DNA from: Chloroflexota bacterium
Lineage (GTDB): Bacteria > Chloroflexota > Anaerolineae > UBA4142
Direction: 5' to 3'
Assembly: GCA_023381515.1 (NCBI GenBank)
Contig: JAMCQI010000105.1
Location: 1 to 45,956 of the forward strand
DNA: 45,956 nucleotides
Shown: piece after piece, positions 33,372 to 41,073 of the stretch
Numbering within the stretch: the stretch's first letter is position 1
Layout of the letters: every line of letters begins with the position of its first letter
Notes under the pieces: generated by a model
The model's database searches: none
Told to the model about the DNA's origin: nothing
What the model saw: only the letters and a program-made list of their open reading frames with translations
Made by a program: the position numbers and the translations under genes

Positions 33372-34628
33372 TTAGGGACGATGGGGAGCATCCGCCGTGA
33401 CCGGCCTGACATCCATTGAGCGAGTGGCTGGATGCAAAAATCCCAGGACGACGGTGAGGAGATAGCAGAGGCCGATCGCGGCGAGGACGAGGCGAATATC
33501 GAACCACTCGAGAACATAGCCGCCGAGGAGCACGCCGAGTGGGATGGCGACGTACGCGCCCGCGGTAATCGCGCCAAAAACGCGGCCGCGCAGCTCAATG
33601 GGGACACGTTCGTACTCGATGGTGCTGATGATCGGATTAAGCGGGCCTGCGGCCAGCCCGGAAATCGACTGGGCGGCGAGGATGATGGGGAGAAAGGGGA
33701 AGAGCGCTAGCACCCACAGATGCAACGCGACGAGCGCAAAGCCGCTAAAGAAGATCGCGCGGCGCGAAAAGTGGTGGCCAAAGGCAGCGAACAAAATCGC
33801 GCCGACCAGCGCACCGCCGCCGCTGGCGCCGATGATGAGGCCCAGATCCACGGCACTGCCAAAGAACTGCTGCGCGTAAACCGGGTAGATAACACCGCCA
33901 AGCGGGGCGTCCAGAAAGTTCGTGACCAGGACAATACCGACAATGGCGAGAATGAGCGGCTCGCGTAGGATGAATCCCAGGCCGAGCTTTAATTCATCCA
34001 GATACCGGCTCGGTAGCAGAGCCGCCTTCGGCACTCGTTGAGCCGGTACGGCGAACAGGACGATGACGGCAGAGACGAGGAAACTAATCGCGTCGAGCCA
34101 GAGCACCTTGCTCGTGCCGATAAAAGCGATCAGGACACCCGCCAACGGCGCGCCCACCAGGCGGGAGCCACGCTCCACCGATTGAATCCCCGCGCTCGCC
34201 CGTTCCAGGCTCATTCCGGCGAGGTGGGCCAGATCAGGGATCAGCGCTTCGCGCGCGGTCGTGCCGGGAGCGTCGAGCAGGTTCCCCAGGAAAACGAGAA
34301 CAAGCAATTGCCAGAATTGAAGGCCGATGGTCGCGTAAAGGAGCGGGATTAGGCTAAAGGCACCGGCGCTGGCGATATCCGCGCCGATGCTCATCCGCTT
34401 GAAGCCGAGCCGGTCCACAATAGTCCCACCAAAGAATCCTGCGACCACGGCGGCCAAGGCGCTGAAAAATCCCGTGATGCCCGTCTGCGCAGCACTGCCC
34501 GTCGTCTGCAAAACAAACCAGGGGATGGCGACGAAGGCGAGCACATTGCCGACCATCGAGATCGCGTTGGCGGTAAAGAGCGCCCAAATGGCCAAAACGG
34601 AACCCCGGTTCGTCGGGGTGCCGCTCAT
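33372..34628 (-). CDS. MFS transporter, probable drug/multidrug exporter
   Basis: A 418-residue twelve-helix major facilitator. The N-terminal half starts LAIWALFTANAISMVGNVL. The loop between helices 2 and 3 has GGTIVDRLGFKRMSIG, fitting the G-x-x-x-D-R-x-G-x-R/K motif A. Helix 5 carries RLVGAPLAGVL. The family most resembles MefA/TetV-type exporters. ATG at 34628 follows the TGA of the upstream sigma factor gene by one base, so the two are translationally coupled. That makes this exporter the likely main target, or at least partner, of that sigma factor. Confidence 0.9.
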   Translation of the reverse strand: MSGTPTNRGSVLAIWALFTANAISMVGNVLAFVAIPWFVLQTTGSAAQTGITGFFSALAAVVAGFFGGTIVDRLGFKRMSIGADIASAGAFSLIPLLYATIGLQFWQLLVLVFLGNLLDAPGTTAREALIPDLAHLAGMSLERASAGIQSVERGSRLVGAPLAGVLIAFIGTSKVLWLDAISFLVSAVIVLFAVPAQRVPKAALLPSRYLDELKLGLGFILREPLILAIVGIVLVTNFLDAPLGGVIYPVYAQQFFGSAVDLGLIIGASGGGALVGAILFAAFGHHFSRRAIFFSGFALVALHLWVLALFPFLPIILAAQSISGLAAGPLNPIISTIEYERVPIELRGRVFGAITAGAYVAIPLGVLLGGYVLEWFDIRLVLAAIGLCYLLTVVLGFLHPATRSMDVRPVTADAPHRP

Positions 34629-34629
34629 C

Positions 34630-35811
34630 TCAAGGATTGGCACGGACGCCCAAGACTCGATAGTTTTCTCTTGCGACGACGACGTGCAGCTGCGCCAAAT
34701 CGGTAATACTCTCGAATCGAACGAGGAGCGCGGGGTGCCCCTCGAAGTCGATCTCTTGCTGCAGCAACGTGCGAACGCGCGGATGTTTGCGCCAAAAGGC
34801 TTGACCTTCGGCCAAGTTCAATGCCAGAAAATCGAGTTCTTCGTAAGAGGAATTGCCACAAGCTTCGCACTTGACGTAGACGCCCCGCCGCTCGCGCAGG
34901 CGTGCGGGCACCCATGGCGGCATCTGCAAATGGAGCGGAGTGGCATGGCCGCAGGACCTGCACTGAACGGTGCCGGTGGCGAGCGCGGGACGCAGGTAGC
35001 CGTCCATCCAGGACATGAACCGGCGCAGGCTGGCCTTGTAACCTTTGACGCCGTCCAAGAAAGGCATGCGCATGGTTTGCGCGAAAAAGATGTCCGGTTC
35101 CCAGGAGCATTTTGGACAATGCAGCTCAAAGGCGCCTGTACCGTCCGGCAATTTCCCGCAGAGGCGCTGCTGGCCGCATTCCGCACACCAGATGCGTGTC
35201 TGTTGCCACTCTAGGCTATCTGCCCCGATCAGGCCATACGTCGCGGCCGTCTCGCGCAAGTCCGTCGTCAGAATGCGGTGCAAGGCCAGCTTGCCCCGCT
35301 TCAAGCGCGCCTCGACCGCGCCTTCGGTGACGCCGAGCCGCGCCGCGATCTCCGCCTGCGGAGATTCGAGGATGTACTTTTGAACAAGCGCCTCACGTGT
35401 GTCAGAGGGCAGGAGGGCGAGCGCGCGATCGAGCAGTTCCGCCAATTCCTCCCACTCTAGCTCGATTTCCAGGTCTACCCGAGGATCGGGCAGCGCCTCC
35501 AACGCAAATCTCACCTCCTCGTCCCCTTCAGCCGAGCGGGCGAGGTTCTGTGTGTGCTCGCGCCGCCAGCGCAAGCACACGTTGCGGGCAATCGCAGATA
35601 ACCACCGCGAACGGCCGGAGGCATCTCTCAGTTTTTGGCGGTGGCGCCAGGCCTCGATGAGCGTCTCTTGCGCCAGGTCTTGTGCCAGCTCACGATCTTT
35701 CGTCCAGTATGCGCATAGATTCACGAGCCTGGCCCGCTCTTCTGGCAGCACCGGTTCCCAGAGGCTTGCTTCAGCCCCGACATGCTCTTCCAAACGACTT
35801 GGCCTCCTCAT
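34630..35811 (-). CDS. ECF sigma factor with C-terminal double zinc-ribbon domain
   Basis: A 393-residue protein. Sigma region 2 (RLVNLCAYWTKDRELAQDLAQETLIEAW, cited for residues 28-55, then WLSAIARNVCLRWRRE) and region 4 (ALLPSDTREALVQKY, PQAEIAARLGVTEGAVEARLKRG) fill residues ~20-180. The extra ~210 residues hold four CxxC pairs at 209/212, 232/235, 284/287 and 315/318, as in two zinc ribbons, plus a final alpha/beta region. Such C-terminal extensions can replace a separate anti-sigma factor by sensing a ligand or metal. No anti-sigma gene is adjacent. It overlaps the MFS gene start region. A TATAAT box sits 11 nt before its ATG. Confidence 0.88.
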   Translation of the reverse strand: MRRPSRLEEHVGAEASLWEPVLPEERARLVNLCAYWTKDRELAQDLAQETLIEAWRHRQKLRDASGRSRWLSAIARNVCLRWRREHTQNLARSAEGDEEVRFALEALPDPRVDLEIELEWEELAELLDRALALLPSDTREALVQKYILESPQAEIAARLGVTEGAVEARLKRGKLALHRILTTDLRETAATYGLIGADSLEWQQTRIWCAECGQQRLCGKLPDGTGAFELHCPKCSWEPDIFFAQTMRMPFLDGVKGYKASLRRFMSWMDGYLRPALATGTVQCRSCGHATPLHLQMPPWVPARLRERRGVYVKCEACGNSSYEELDFLALNLAEGQAFWRKHPRVRTLLQQEIDFEGHPALLVRFESITDLAQLHVVVARENYRVLGVRANP

Positions 35812-35822
35812 AAACCTTCAGC

Positions 35823-35828
35823 ATTATA
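35823..35828 (-). promoter_or_regulatory. -10 element upstream of the ECF sigma factor gene
   Basis: TATAAT on the minus strand, 11 nt before the ATG at 35811, giving a predicted leader of only about 5 nt. No convincing -35 was seen. The remaining bases up to 36031 hold no gene. Confidence 0.4.
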
Positions 35829-36031
35829 TACCCATATATCGCTCGCGGCGGCCGAAATCCTACGCGTTTTCCGCGGGTGGCGGCATTTGTCCGGAATTCG
35901 CTCATGCGGGGAATCTTCATGCCTCCATGACGCCAAGTACAAAGGTCCGTTAGGGTATTTACAATAATTTTGCAACCGCTTCACTGTGCGTTTATGGGTG
36001 GAGGCGAGAATAGTGACCAAAGGGGGTCTCT

Positions 36032-37597
36032 ATGCGGAAAATCGTTCTATCCAGCGTTTATGTGATCGTGCTTGGATTGCTCGCGGCGTGTTCGGGTTCC
36101 ATTCCCATTGCCACACGTGCGCCCGCGCCGACAACTCTCGCTACAGCCACTCCAACAACTGCTGCCTCGACCACAACTGCAACGGCCGCACCGACGAATG
36201 CTCCTACGAACACGCCGCAAGTCACGGCGTCGAGTTCGCCTGTTTCCTCGCCGACCGGGTCCACCTCTAACAGCCTCTTGAGTTCCAAGATCAAGCACGT
36301 AGTCGTCATCATGCAAGAGAACCGCTCCTTCGATCAGTATTTCGGGACGTACCCGGGCGCGGACGGCATCCCAATGCAGAACGGCGCGCCGACGGTCTGC
36401 GTGCCCGATCCCGCGACGAAACAATGCGTCAAGCCGTTCCACGATCCGAACGACAAGAACTATGGTGGGCCGCACGGCGCCCCGAATGCGACCGCGGATG
36501 TCGACGGCGGCAAGATGGACGGCTTTATCCGCCAAGAAGAGCTGGGGCGCCAGGCCGCCTGCAAGAATTCGCTGAATCCTGCATGCTCGCAAACCCAGGG
36601 CGAGCCGGACGTGATGGGCTGGCACGACGCGCGCGAAATTCCGAACTATTGGACATATGCGGAGAATTTCGTGCTGCAAGACAAGATGTTCGAGCCGAAC
36701 GCTTCGTGGAGCCTACCGTCGCACCTCTTTATGGTCTCGGGGTGGTCGGCAAACTGCAAGAGCCAGAACCCGTCTAGCTGCACCAATGCCCTGGAGAACC
36801 CGAATCCGCTCTTGCAGGCAGCGGGGCGGAGGCTCCCGCCGCGGGCACCGGACTATGCGTGGACCGATCTGACCTATTTGCTCTACAAGAACCATGTGAG
36901 TTGGGCGTATTACGTCGCCCAGGGCACGCAGCCGGATTGCGCAGACGATCAGATGTTTTGCACGCCCAAACCGCAAAGGGCAGGCACGCCGGACATTTGG
37001 AATCCACTGCCCTGGTTCGTGACGGTCCATCAGGACAAACAGCTCGGGAACATACAGACGCTTAACCGCTTTTATGCAGCGGCGAAGAATGGGAAGCTAC
37101 CCGCCGTCGCCTGGGTTGCGCCGAACGGCAGGACGAGCGAGCATCCGACCGCACTCGTGAGCGCGGGCCAAACGTATGTCACCGGCCTTATCAACGCGAT
37201 CATGCAGGGACCAGACTGGGACAGCACGGCGATTTTCCTTAGCTGGGACGACTGGGGAGGATTCTATGATCACGTCGTCCCGCCGACGGTGGACGAAAAC
37301 GGTTACGGCTTGCGCGTGCCGGGGCTCGTTATCAGCGCGTATGCGAAAAAGGGGTATATTGACGATCAGACCCTGAGTTTTGATGCTTATCTCAAGTTCA
37401 TCGAGGATGATTTCATGGGCGGGCAGCGCATCGATCCGACGACGGACGGCCGGCCGGACCCGCGTCCGGACGTGCGAGAGAATGTGGCGATCCTGGGAGA
37501 TTTGACGAAGGATTTTGATTTCACGCAGCTGCCGCGGCCGCCAATGATTTTGCCGGTGAAGCCGAAGCCGGGGCCGGCTTCGGTGCCGGGATCATGA
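36032..37597 (+). CDS. Phosphoesterase family lipoprotein (phospholipase C / acid phosphatase-like)
   Basis: A 521-residue predicted lipoprotein with lipobox LLAAC (Cys20), then a Thr/Ala-rich linker to ~80. The phosphoesterase domain (PF04185 type) opens with IKHVVVIMQENRSFDQYFGTYPGADG (about 87-112, cited to show the ENRSFD metal/active site). It continues through SWSLPSHLFMVSGWSA, VAWVAPNGRTSEHP and FLSWDDWGGFYDHVVPP (~405-420). Relatives include bacterial phospholipase C and AcpA phosphatases that release phosphate from lipids or phosphoesters outside the cell. AAGGGGG precedes ATG 36032 by 5 nt. It is convergent with the ELWxxDGT gene. Confidence 0.92.
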   Translation: MRKIVLSSVYVIVLGLLAACSGSIPIATRAPAPTTLATATPTTAASTTTATAAPTNAPTNTPQVTASSSPVSSPTGSTSNSLLSSKIKHVVVIMQENRSFDQYFGTYPGADGIPMQNGAPTVCVPDPATKQCVKPFHDPNDKNYGGPHGAPNATADVDGGKMDGFIRQEELGRQAACKNSLNPACSQTQGEPDVMGWHDAREIPNYWTYAENFVLQDKMFEPNASWSLPSHLFMVSGWSANCKSQNPSSCTNALENPNPLLQAAGRRLPPRAPDYAWTDLTYLLYKNHVSWAYYVAQGTQPDCADDQMFCTPKPQRAGTPDIWNPLPWFVTVHQDKQLGNIQTLNRFYAAAKNGKLPAVAWVAPNGRTSEHPTALVSAGQTYVTGLINAIMQGPDWDSTAIFLSWDDWGGFYDHVVPPTVDENGYGLRVPGLVISAYAKKGYIDDQTLSFDAYLKFIEDDFMGGQRIDPTTDGRPDPRPDVRENVAILGDLTKDFDFTQLPRPPMILPVKPKPGPASVPGS

Positions 37598-37611
37598 GGG
37601 GAGGACACGAC

Positions 37612-37648
37612 CTAGCCCCCTGGCCTCCTCCCCCGAGAGGGGAGGAGG
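37612..37648. repeat. Pyrimidine-rich stem-loop repeat
   Basis: TAGCCCCCTGG leads to CCTCCTCCCC-CGAGA-GGGGAGGAGG (37624-37648), a 10-bp perfect stem of the same style as the copies at 29279 and 33292. It follows the phosphoesterase gene by 15 bp. Confidence 0.6.
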
Positions 37649-37680
37649 AGAAGAAAAAGTGGGATTGGTGAAGCAGACTA

Positions 37681-37710
37681 CCGGGGAGTGCGAACGTTCG
37701 CGCTCCCCGG
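37681..37710. terminator. Palindromic terminator candidate between convergent genes
   Basis: CCGGGGAGTGCGAAC followed directly by GTTCGCGCTCCCCGG, a 15-bp stem with one G-T wobble. It lies between the convergent phosphoesterase and ELWxxDGT genes. It lacks a T-run, so rho-independent action is uncertain. Confidence 0.5.
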
Positions 37711-37736
37711 CGCGTTGTCGTAAAGCTACAGGGGAT

Positions 37737-40700
37737 TTACCGTACAATTAAAGGGAGGAAGAGGCGTCCAGGCACGGTCATCGCGTACGGCTCGCGCCCA
37801 TGGCTACCATCGTTCGCAGAGAAGAAGAGAAATGCCTGACCCAACCAAGCGCTCGCCGGGCCCGACGAATTGCTCCCCGGCCAGATATCCGCCGCGAGAC
37901 TTGTTCCGCTCGACGTACCGTCACTTTGCCACCATTCGCTGCCGTGAGTTCCGTCATTCGCCGACAGAACCAAGACTGCATTCAAGCTGACGAACGAGTA
38001 GGGGCCGGACCCGTGCGCACCGCTGCGGATGTCGGCAAGCATCGTCGTCCCTCCGCTCGTGCCATCGCTCTTCCATAGCTCGTTGCCGTGAGCACCATCG
38101 TTCGCGCTAAAAAAGAGTGTGCCGTTTACATTGGTCAAGTTGGCCGGGTTCGAACTCGCGGCGCCCGCATAAATGTCCTTCACCATCACAGTGCCGCCGC
38201 TCGAGCCGTCGGTCTTCCACAATTCGACGCCATGCGTGCCGTCGTTCGCTTTAAAGTTCAGTATTCCGTTCACGCTGGTCAAGGCCGCGGGATCGGAACT
38301 GCCGGGGCCAGGATAGATGTCCGCCACCATCGAGGTCGTTGCACCGTCGTACTTCCACAGTTCGGTGCCATCTGCCTGGCTGGTTGCCACAAAGAAGACA
38401 ACATTGTTACCATTGGGCAGGCCCACAAGGGTCAGGCGGAAGGGATTCGAATCGAGCGCGCCAGCGTTGATATCAGCCAACATCGTGGGGAGATTGGTAC
38501 CGTTGTACATCCACAGTTCCGCGCCATGAGCCCCATCGTTCGCCTGGAAGAGAAGGATCGAAGGGGAGCCTGGCGTCAGCGTCACTACAAGGAAATTGGT
38601 TGGATCAGACCCCGCGGATCCGGGATTGATGTCCATGACCGTGGTTGTGGTCGTGCCGTCGGTCGTCCACAACTCTCTTCCATTGCTGCCGTCGTCGGCG
38701 GTGAAGACGAGCTTGCCGTTCAGATTCCTGAGGTCTTCCGGCTCTGAACTCGCCGCGCCGGGATTAATATCCATGACCTCACCCGTTCCCGCGGATGTTC
38801 CATTGGTCTTCCACAGCTCGCGTCCGTGCACTCCATCATTCGCCGTGAAAAATAACGACCCACCCGCGGAGACGAGGTTGTATGGATCGGAGCCATTGGT
38901 GCCGGGATTGATGTCCTTGACAAGAGCGGTCGTCGTGCCATCCGTACTCCACAATTCTCGCCCGTGTGTCCCATCGTTGGCCGTAAAGTACAGCCTGCCC
39001 CTAAAGGGAATGAAATTGCTCGAGCTGCCGATCCCGATGTTAAAGGGATCGGAACCGGACGCCCCGGGGTTGATATCCATAACTCGGCCGGTCCCTGCAG
39101 TCGTGCCGTCGGTTTTCCATAATTCCCGTCCGGACACTCCGTCATTCGCGACAAAGAAAACGGTCGAGCCGATGTTGCCCATCGGCACGGGATCCGAGTC
39201 CGCGGCCGTCGTGTTAATGTCCTTGACCATCACCGTGCCTGGAATTGTTCCATTGCTCGTCCAAAGCTCGCGGCCGTTGGTCCCGTTGTTGGCGATGAAG
39301 AAAAGCGTGCCGTTCGAGTTCGCGAGACCCGCCACTTCGGAACTGTCTGCGCCGGGGCGAATGTCCACCATCTTTGTGTTTGTGGATGTACCGTCGGTGA
39401 TCCAAAGCTCCTGCCCATTGGCGCCGTTATTAGCCGCGAAAAAGATGTTCGTTCCGACGAGGGTCAGCCAGACCGGAGCAGAATCATTCGCGCCGGAATT
39501 GATATCCGATACCAGTTTCGTATTCGGCGAGGTGCCGTCGCTGACCCAGAGCTCCTGACCGTGAGTTCCATCGTCCGCCGAAAACAAAAAACGGGTCCCG
39601 TCCAGATTCGTCAGCCAACTTGGATTTGAATCTGCCCCATTGGGATTGATGTCCGCGACCAAAGCAGTCCCACCGGGCGTGCCATTGTTGGTCCACAATT
39701 CATTCCCTTTGATCCCATTGTTCGCGGCAAAGTAGAGCTTGCCGCCGACGTTCGTTAGCCAAGTCGGATCCGATCCGCTTCCGCCTGCGCGGATATCCAC
39801 TATGGAGGTATTCGTCCCGTTATAGCTCCAGAGCTCGCGTCCGTGCACTCCATCATCCGCGGAAAAGAAGAGCGTCGTTCCGACGACGGTCAGCCAAGAT
39901 GGAGCAGAGCCGGCAGCGCCGGAATTGATATCCGCGACCATGGAAGTCTTCGTGCCATCGGTCTTCCACAATTCATCGCCATACGTGCCGTTATTCGCGG
40001 TAAAGTAGAGGTTCGCTCCGAGTGCGGTCAGATTGGACGGACCCGAGTCGCCGGGGCCGGGGTTGATGTCCGCGACGCGGACCGTCCCTGCGGGCGTGCT
40101 GTCGCTTGTCCACAATTCATTCCCGCTGGTGCAGTCGTTCGCGGCAAAGAAGAGGGTTGCGCCCACGACGGTGAGATTGGTGGGGAAGGACCCCTGAGCG
40201 CCGGGACAGATATCCTTCACCATGTTAGTGCCACCCGACGTTCCGTCGCTTGCCCACAACTCTTCGCCGTTGACGCCGTCGGTGGCCTGGAAATAGACCT
40301 TGCCGCTAAAGGCCGTGAGCCAAGTTGGATACGCATCGCCGGTGGCGTTGATCTTTTTTACCATTGTAGTGCCGGCCGCCGTGCCGTTGCTTCTCCAAAG
40401 CTGAACCCCGTCGGGACCATCAGTCGCCGCAAAGTAGGTAAACCCACCGAGATACGCAAAGGTCTGCGGCGAGGTGCTGGGAACGTCGGGGGCGCCTATT
40501 TTCGGGAACGCAGAACCAGTCCCGGATCCGGCGTTGATATCTTGAAGCATAGTGATCGGGATAGCGGCACGGGGAGCCGAGGCGGGAGCGCCCAACCGGA
40601 AAGCAGCACGCTTGAGGAGTGGTTGACTTGCCGCCGCTGCCGGCAAGACGACGGCGAGGGAAACGAGAACTGCTGCCAAAGTGAAAAAGACCCTGATTTC

Positions 40701-40769
40701 GCAGCTCCAAAGGGGGTACGATACACGATCATGCAAGCGTTCAACGAAAATCCAAACACTGCGTTTCAT
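37737..40769 (-). CDS. Secreted ELWxxDGT-repeat protein with LPL tail
   Basis: A 1010-residue secreted protein. After a long basic n-region and hydrophobic signal (FFTLAAVLVSLAVVLPAAA) come about 18 repeats of ~50 residues. Each has a phrase like LYFTANDGTHGRELW, then SDGT, then VKDINPG and a G-S-x-P turn, so together they probably form one or more beta propellers. Units vary (SEWWQSDGT in the last, VQLWRSNGT in the first). It ends GRLFLPLIVR, a tail shared with the secreted protein at 29506. GGGAGGG lies 4 nt before ATG 40769. The role is unknown; binding or adhesion at the surface is a guess. Confidence 0.92.
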   Translation of the reverse strand: MKRSVWIFVERLHDRVSYPLWSCEIRVFFTLAAVLVSLAVVLPAAAASQPLLKRAAFRLGAPASAPRAAIPITMLQDINAGSGTGSAFPKIGAPDVPSTSPQTFAYLGGFTYFAATDGPDGVQLWRSNGTAAGTTMVKKINATGDAYPTWLTAFSGKVYFQATDGVNGEELWASDGTSGGTNMVKDICPGAQGSFPTNLTVVGATLFFAANDCTSGNELWTSDSTPAGTVRVADINPGPGDSGPSNLTALGANLYFTANNGTYGDELWKTDGTKTSMVADINSGAAGSAPSWLTVVGTTLFFSADDGVHGRELWSYNGTNTSIVDIRAGGSGSDPTWLTNVGGKLYFAANNGIKGNELWTNNGTPGGTALVADINPNGADSNPSWLTNLDGTRFLFSADDGTHGQELWVSDGTSPNTKLVSDINSGANDSAPVWLTLVGTNIFFAANNGANGQELWITDGTSTNTKMVDIRPGADSSEVAGLANSNGTLFFIANNGTNGRELWTSNGTIPGTVMVKDINTTAADSDPVPMGNIGSTVFFVANDGVSGRELWKTDGTTAGTGRVMDINPGASGSDPFNIGIGSSSNFIPFRGRLYFTANDGTHGRELWSTDGTTTALVKDINPGTNGSDPYNLVSAGGSLFFTANDGVHGRELWKTNGTSAGTGEVMDINPGAASSEPEDLRNLNGKLVFTADDGSNGRELWTTDGTTTTTVMDINPGSAGSDPTNFLVVTLTPGSPSILLFQANDGAHGAELWMYNGTNLPTMLADINAGALDSNPFRLTLVGLPNGNNVVFFVATSQADGTELWKYDGATTSMVADIYPGPGSSDPAALTSVNGILNFKANDGTHGVELWKTDGSSGGTVMVKDIYAGAASSNPANLTNVNGTLFFSANDGAHGNELWKSDGTSGGTTMLADIRSGAHGSGPYSFVSLNAVLVLSANDGTHGSEWWQSDGTSSGTSLAADIWPGSNSSGPASAWLGQAFLFFSANDGSHGREPYAMTVPGRLFLPLIVR

Positions 40770-40953
40770 TTTTCCCTCCCGTGATGACTGAACAGGGGCA
40801 ACGCGTTCCGTGTCAAGTCGTACTTGGCTAGCGGTCGGGCTGGGCCCGGATATTCCGGTCGTGCATCAATTGGATCTGCTTTTCGATCACCCTCTCGCGA
40901 TACTCGGACAATTGTATTACCTGAGGTTGAGGAGAGTCAAGGGGGCGAGAGGC

Positions 40954-40977
40954 AATGAGCCAATGGGCCAATGACCC
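40954..40977 (+). repeat. Short octanucleotide tandem repeat
   Basis: Three tandem 8-bp units: AATGAGCC, AATGGGCC, AATGACCC. It lies in the 270-bp gap before the histidine kinase, which otherwise holds only the kinase promoter. Confidence 0.6.
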
Positions 40978-41026
40978 AAAGGAAAGCAGAAGGCAGGTCG
41001 TGGAATCGCGCATTCTTCGTGCATCA

Positions 41027-41035
41027 TGCTATAAT
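41027..41035 (+). promoter_or_regulatory. Extended -10 promoter of the histidine kinase operon
   Basis: TGC-TATAAT with the hexamer at 41030-41035. No -35 match is present. An in-frame TTG lies 5 nt downstream at 41041, and the first ATG is at 41074. Confidence 0.6.
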
Positions 41036-41073
41036 GGGGGTTGGACCAAGTCCAGGGTTCGACGGGCGTTATC

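Noticed and set aside
38596..39558. 320-codon plus-strand frame with apparent repeats
   Set aside because: The repeats are the mirror of the ELWxxDGT units on the other strand.
40828..41013. Small 61-codon minus-strand frame before the kinase
   Set aside because: Part of it is simply the translated octanucleotide repeat. No ribosome site or similarity was seen.
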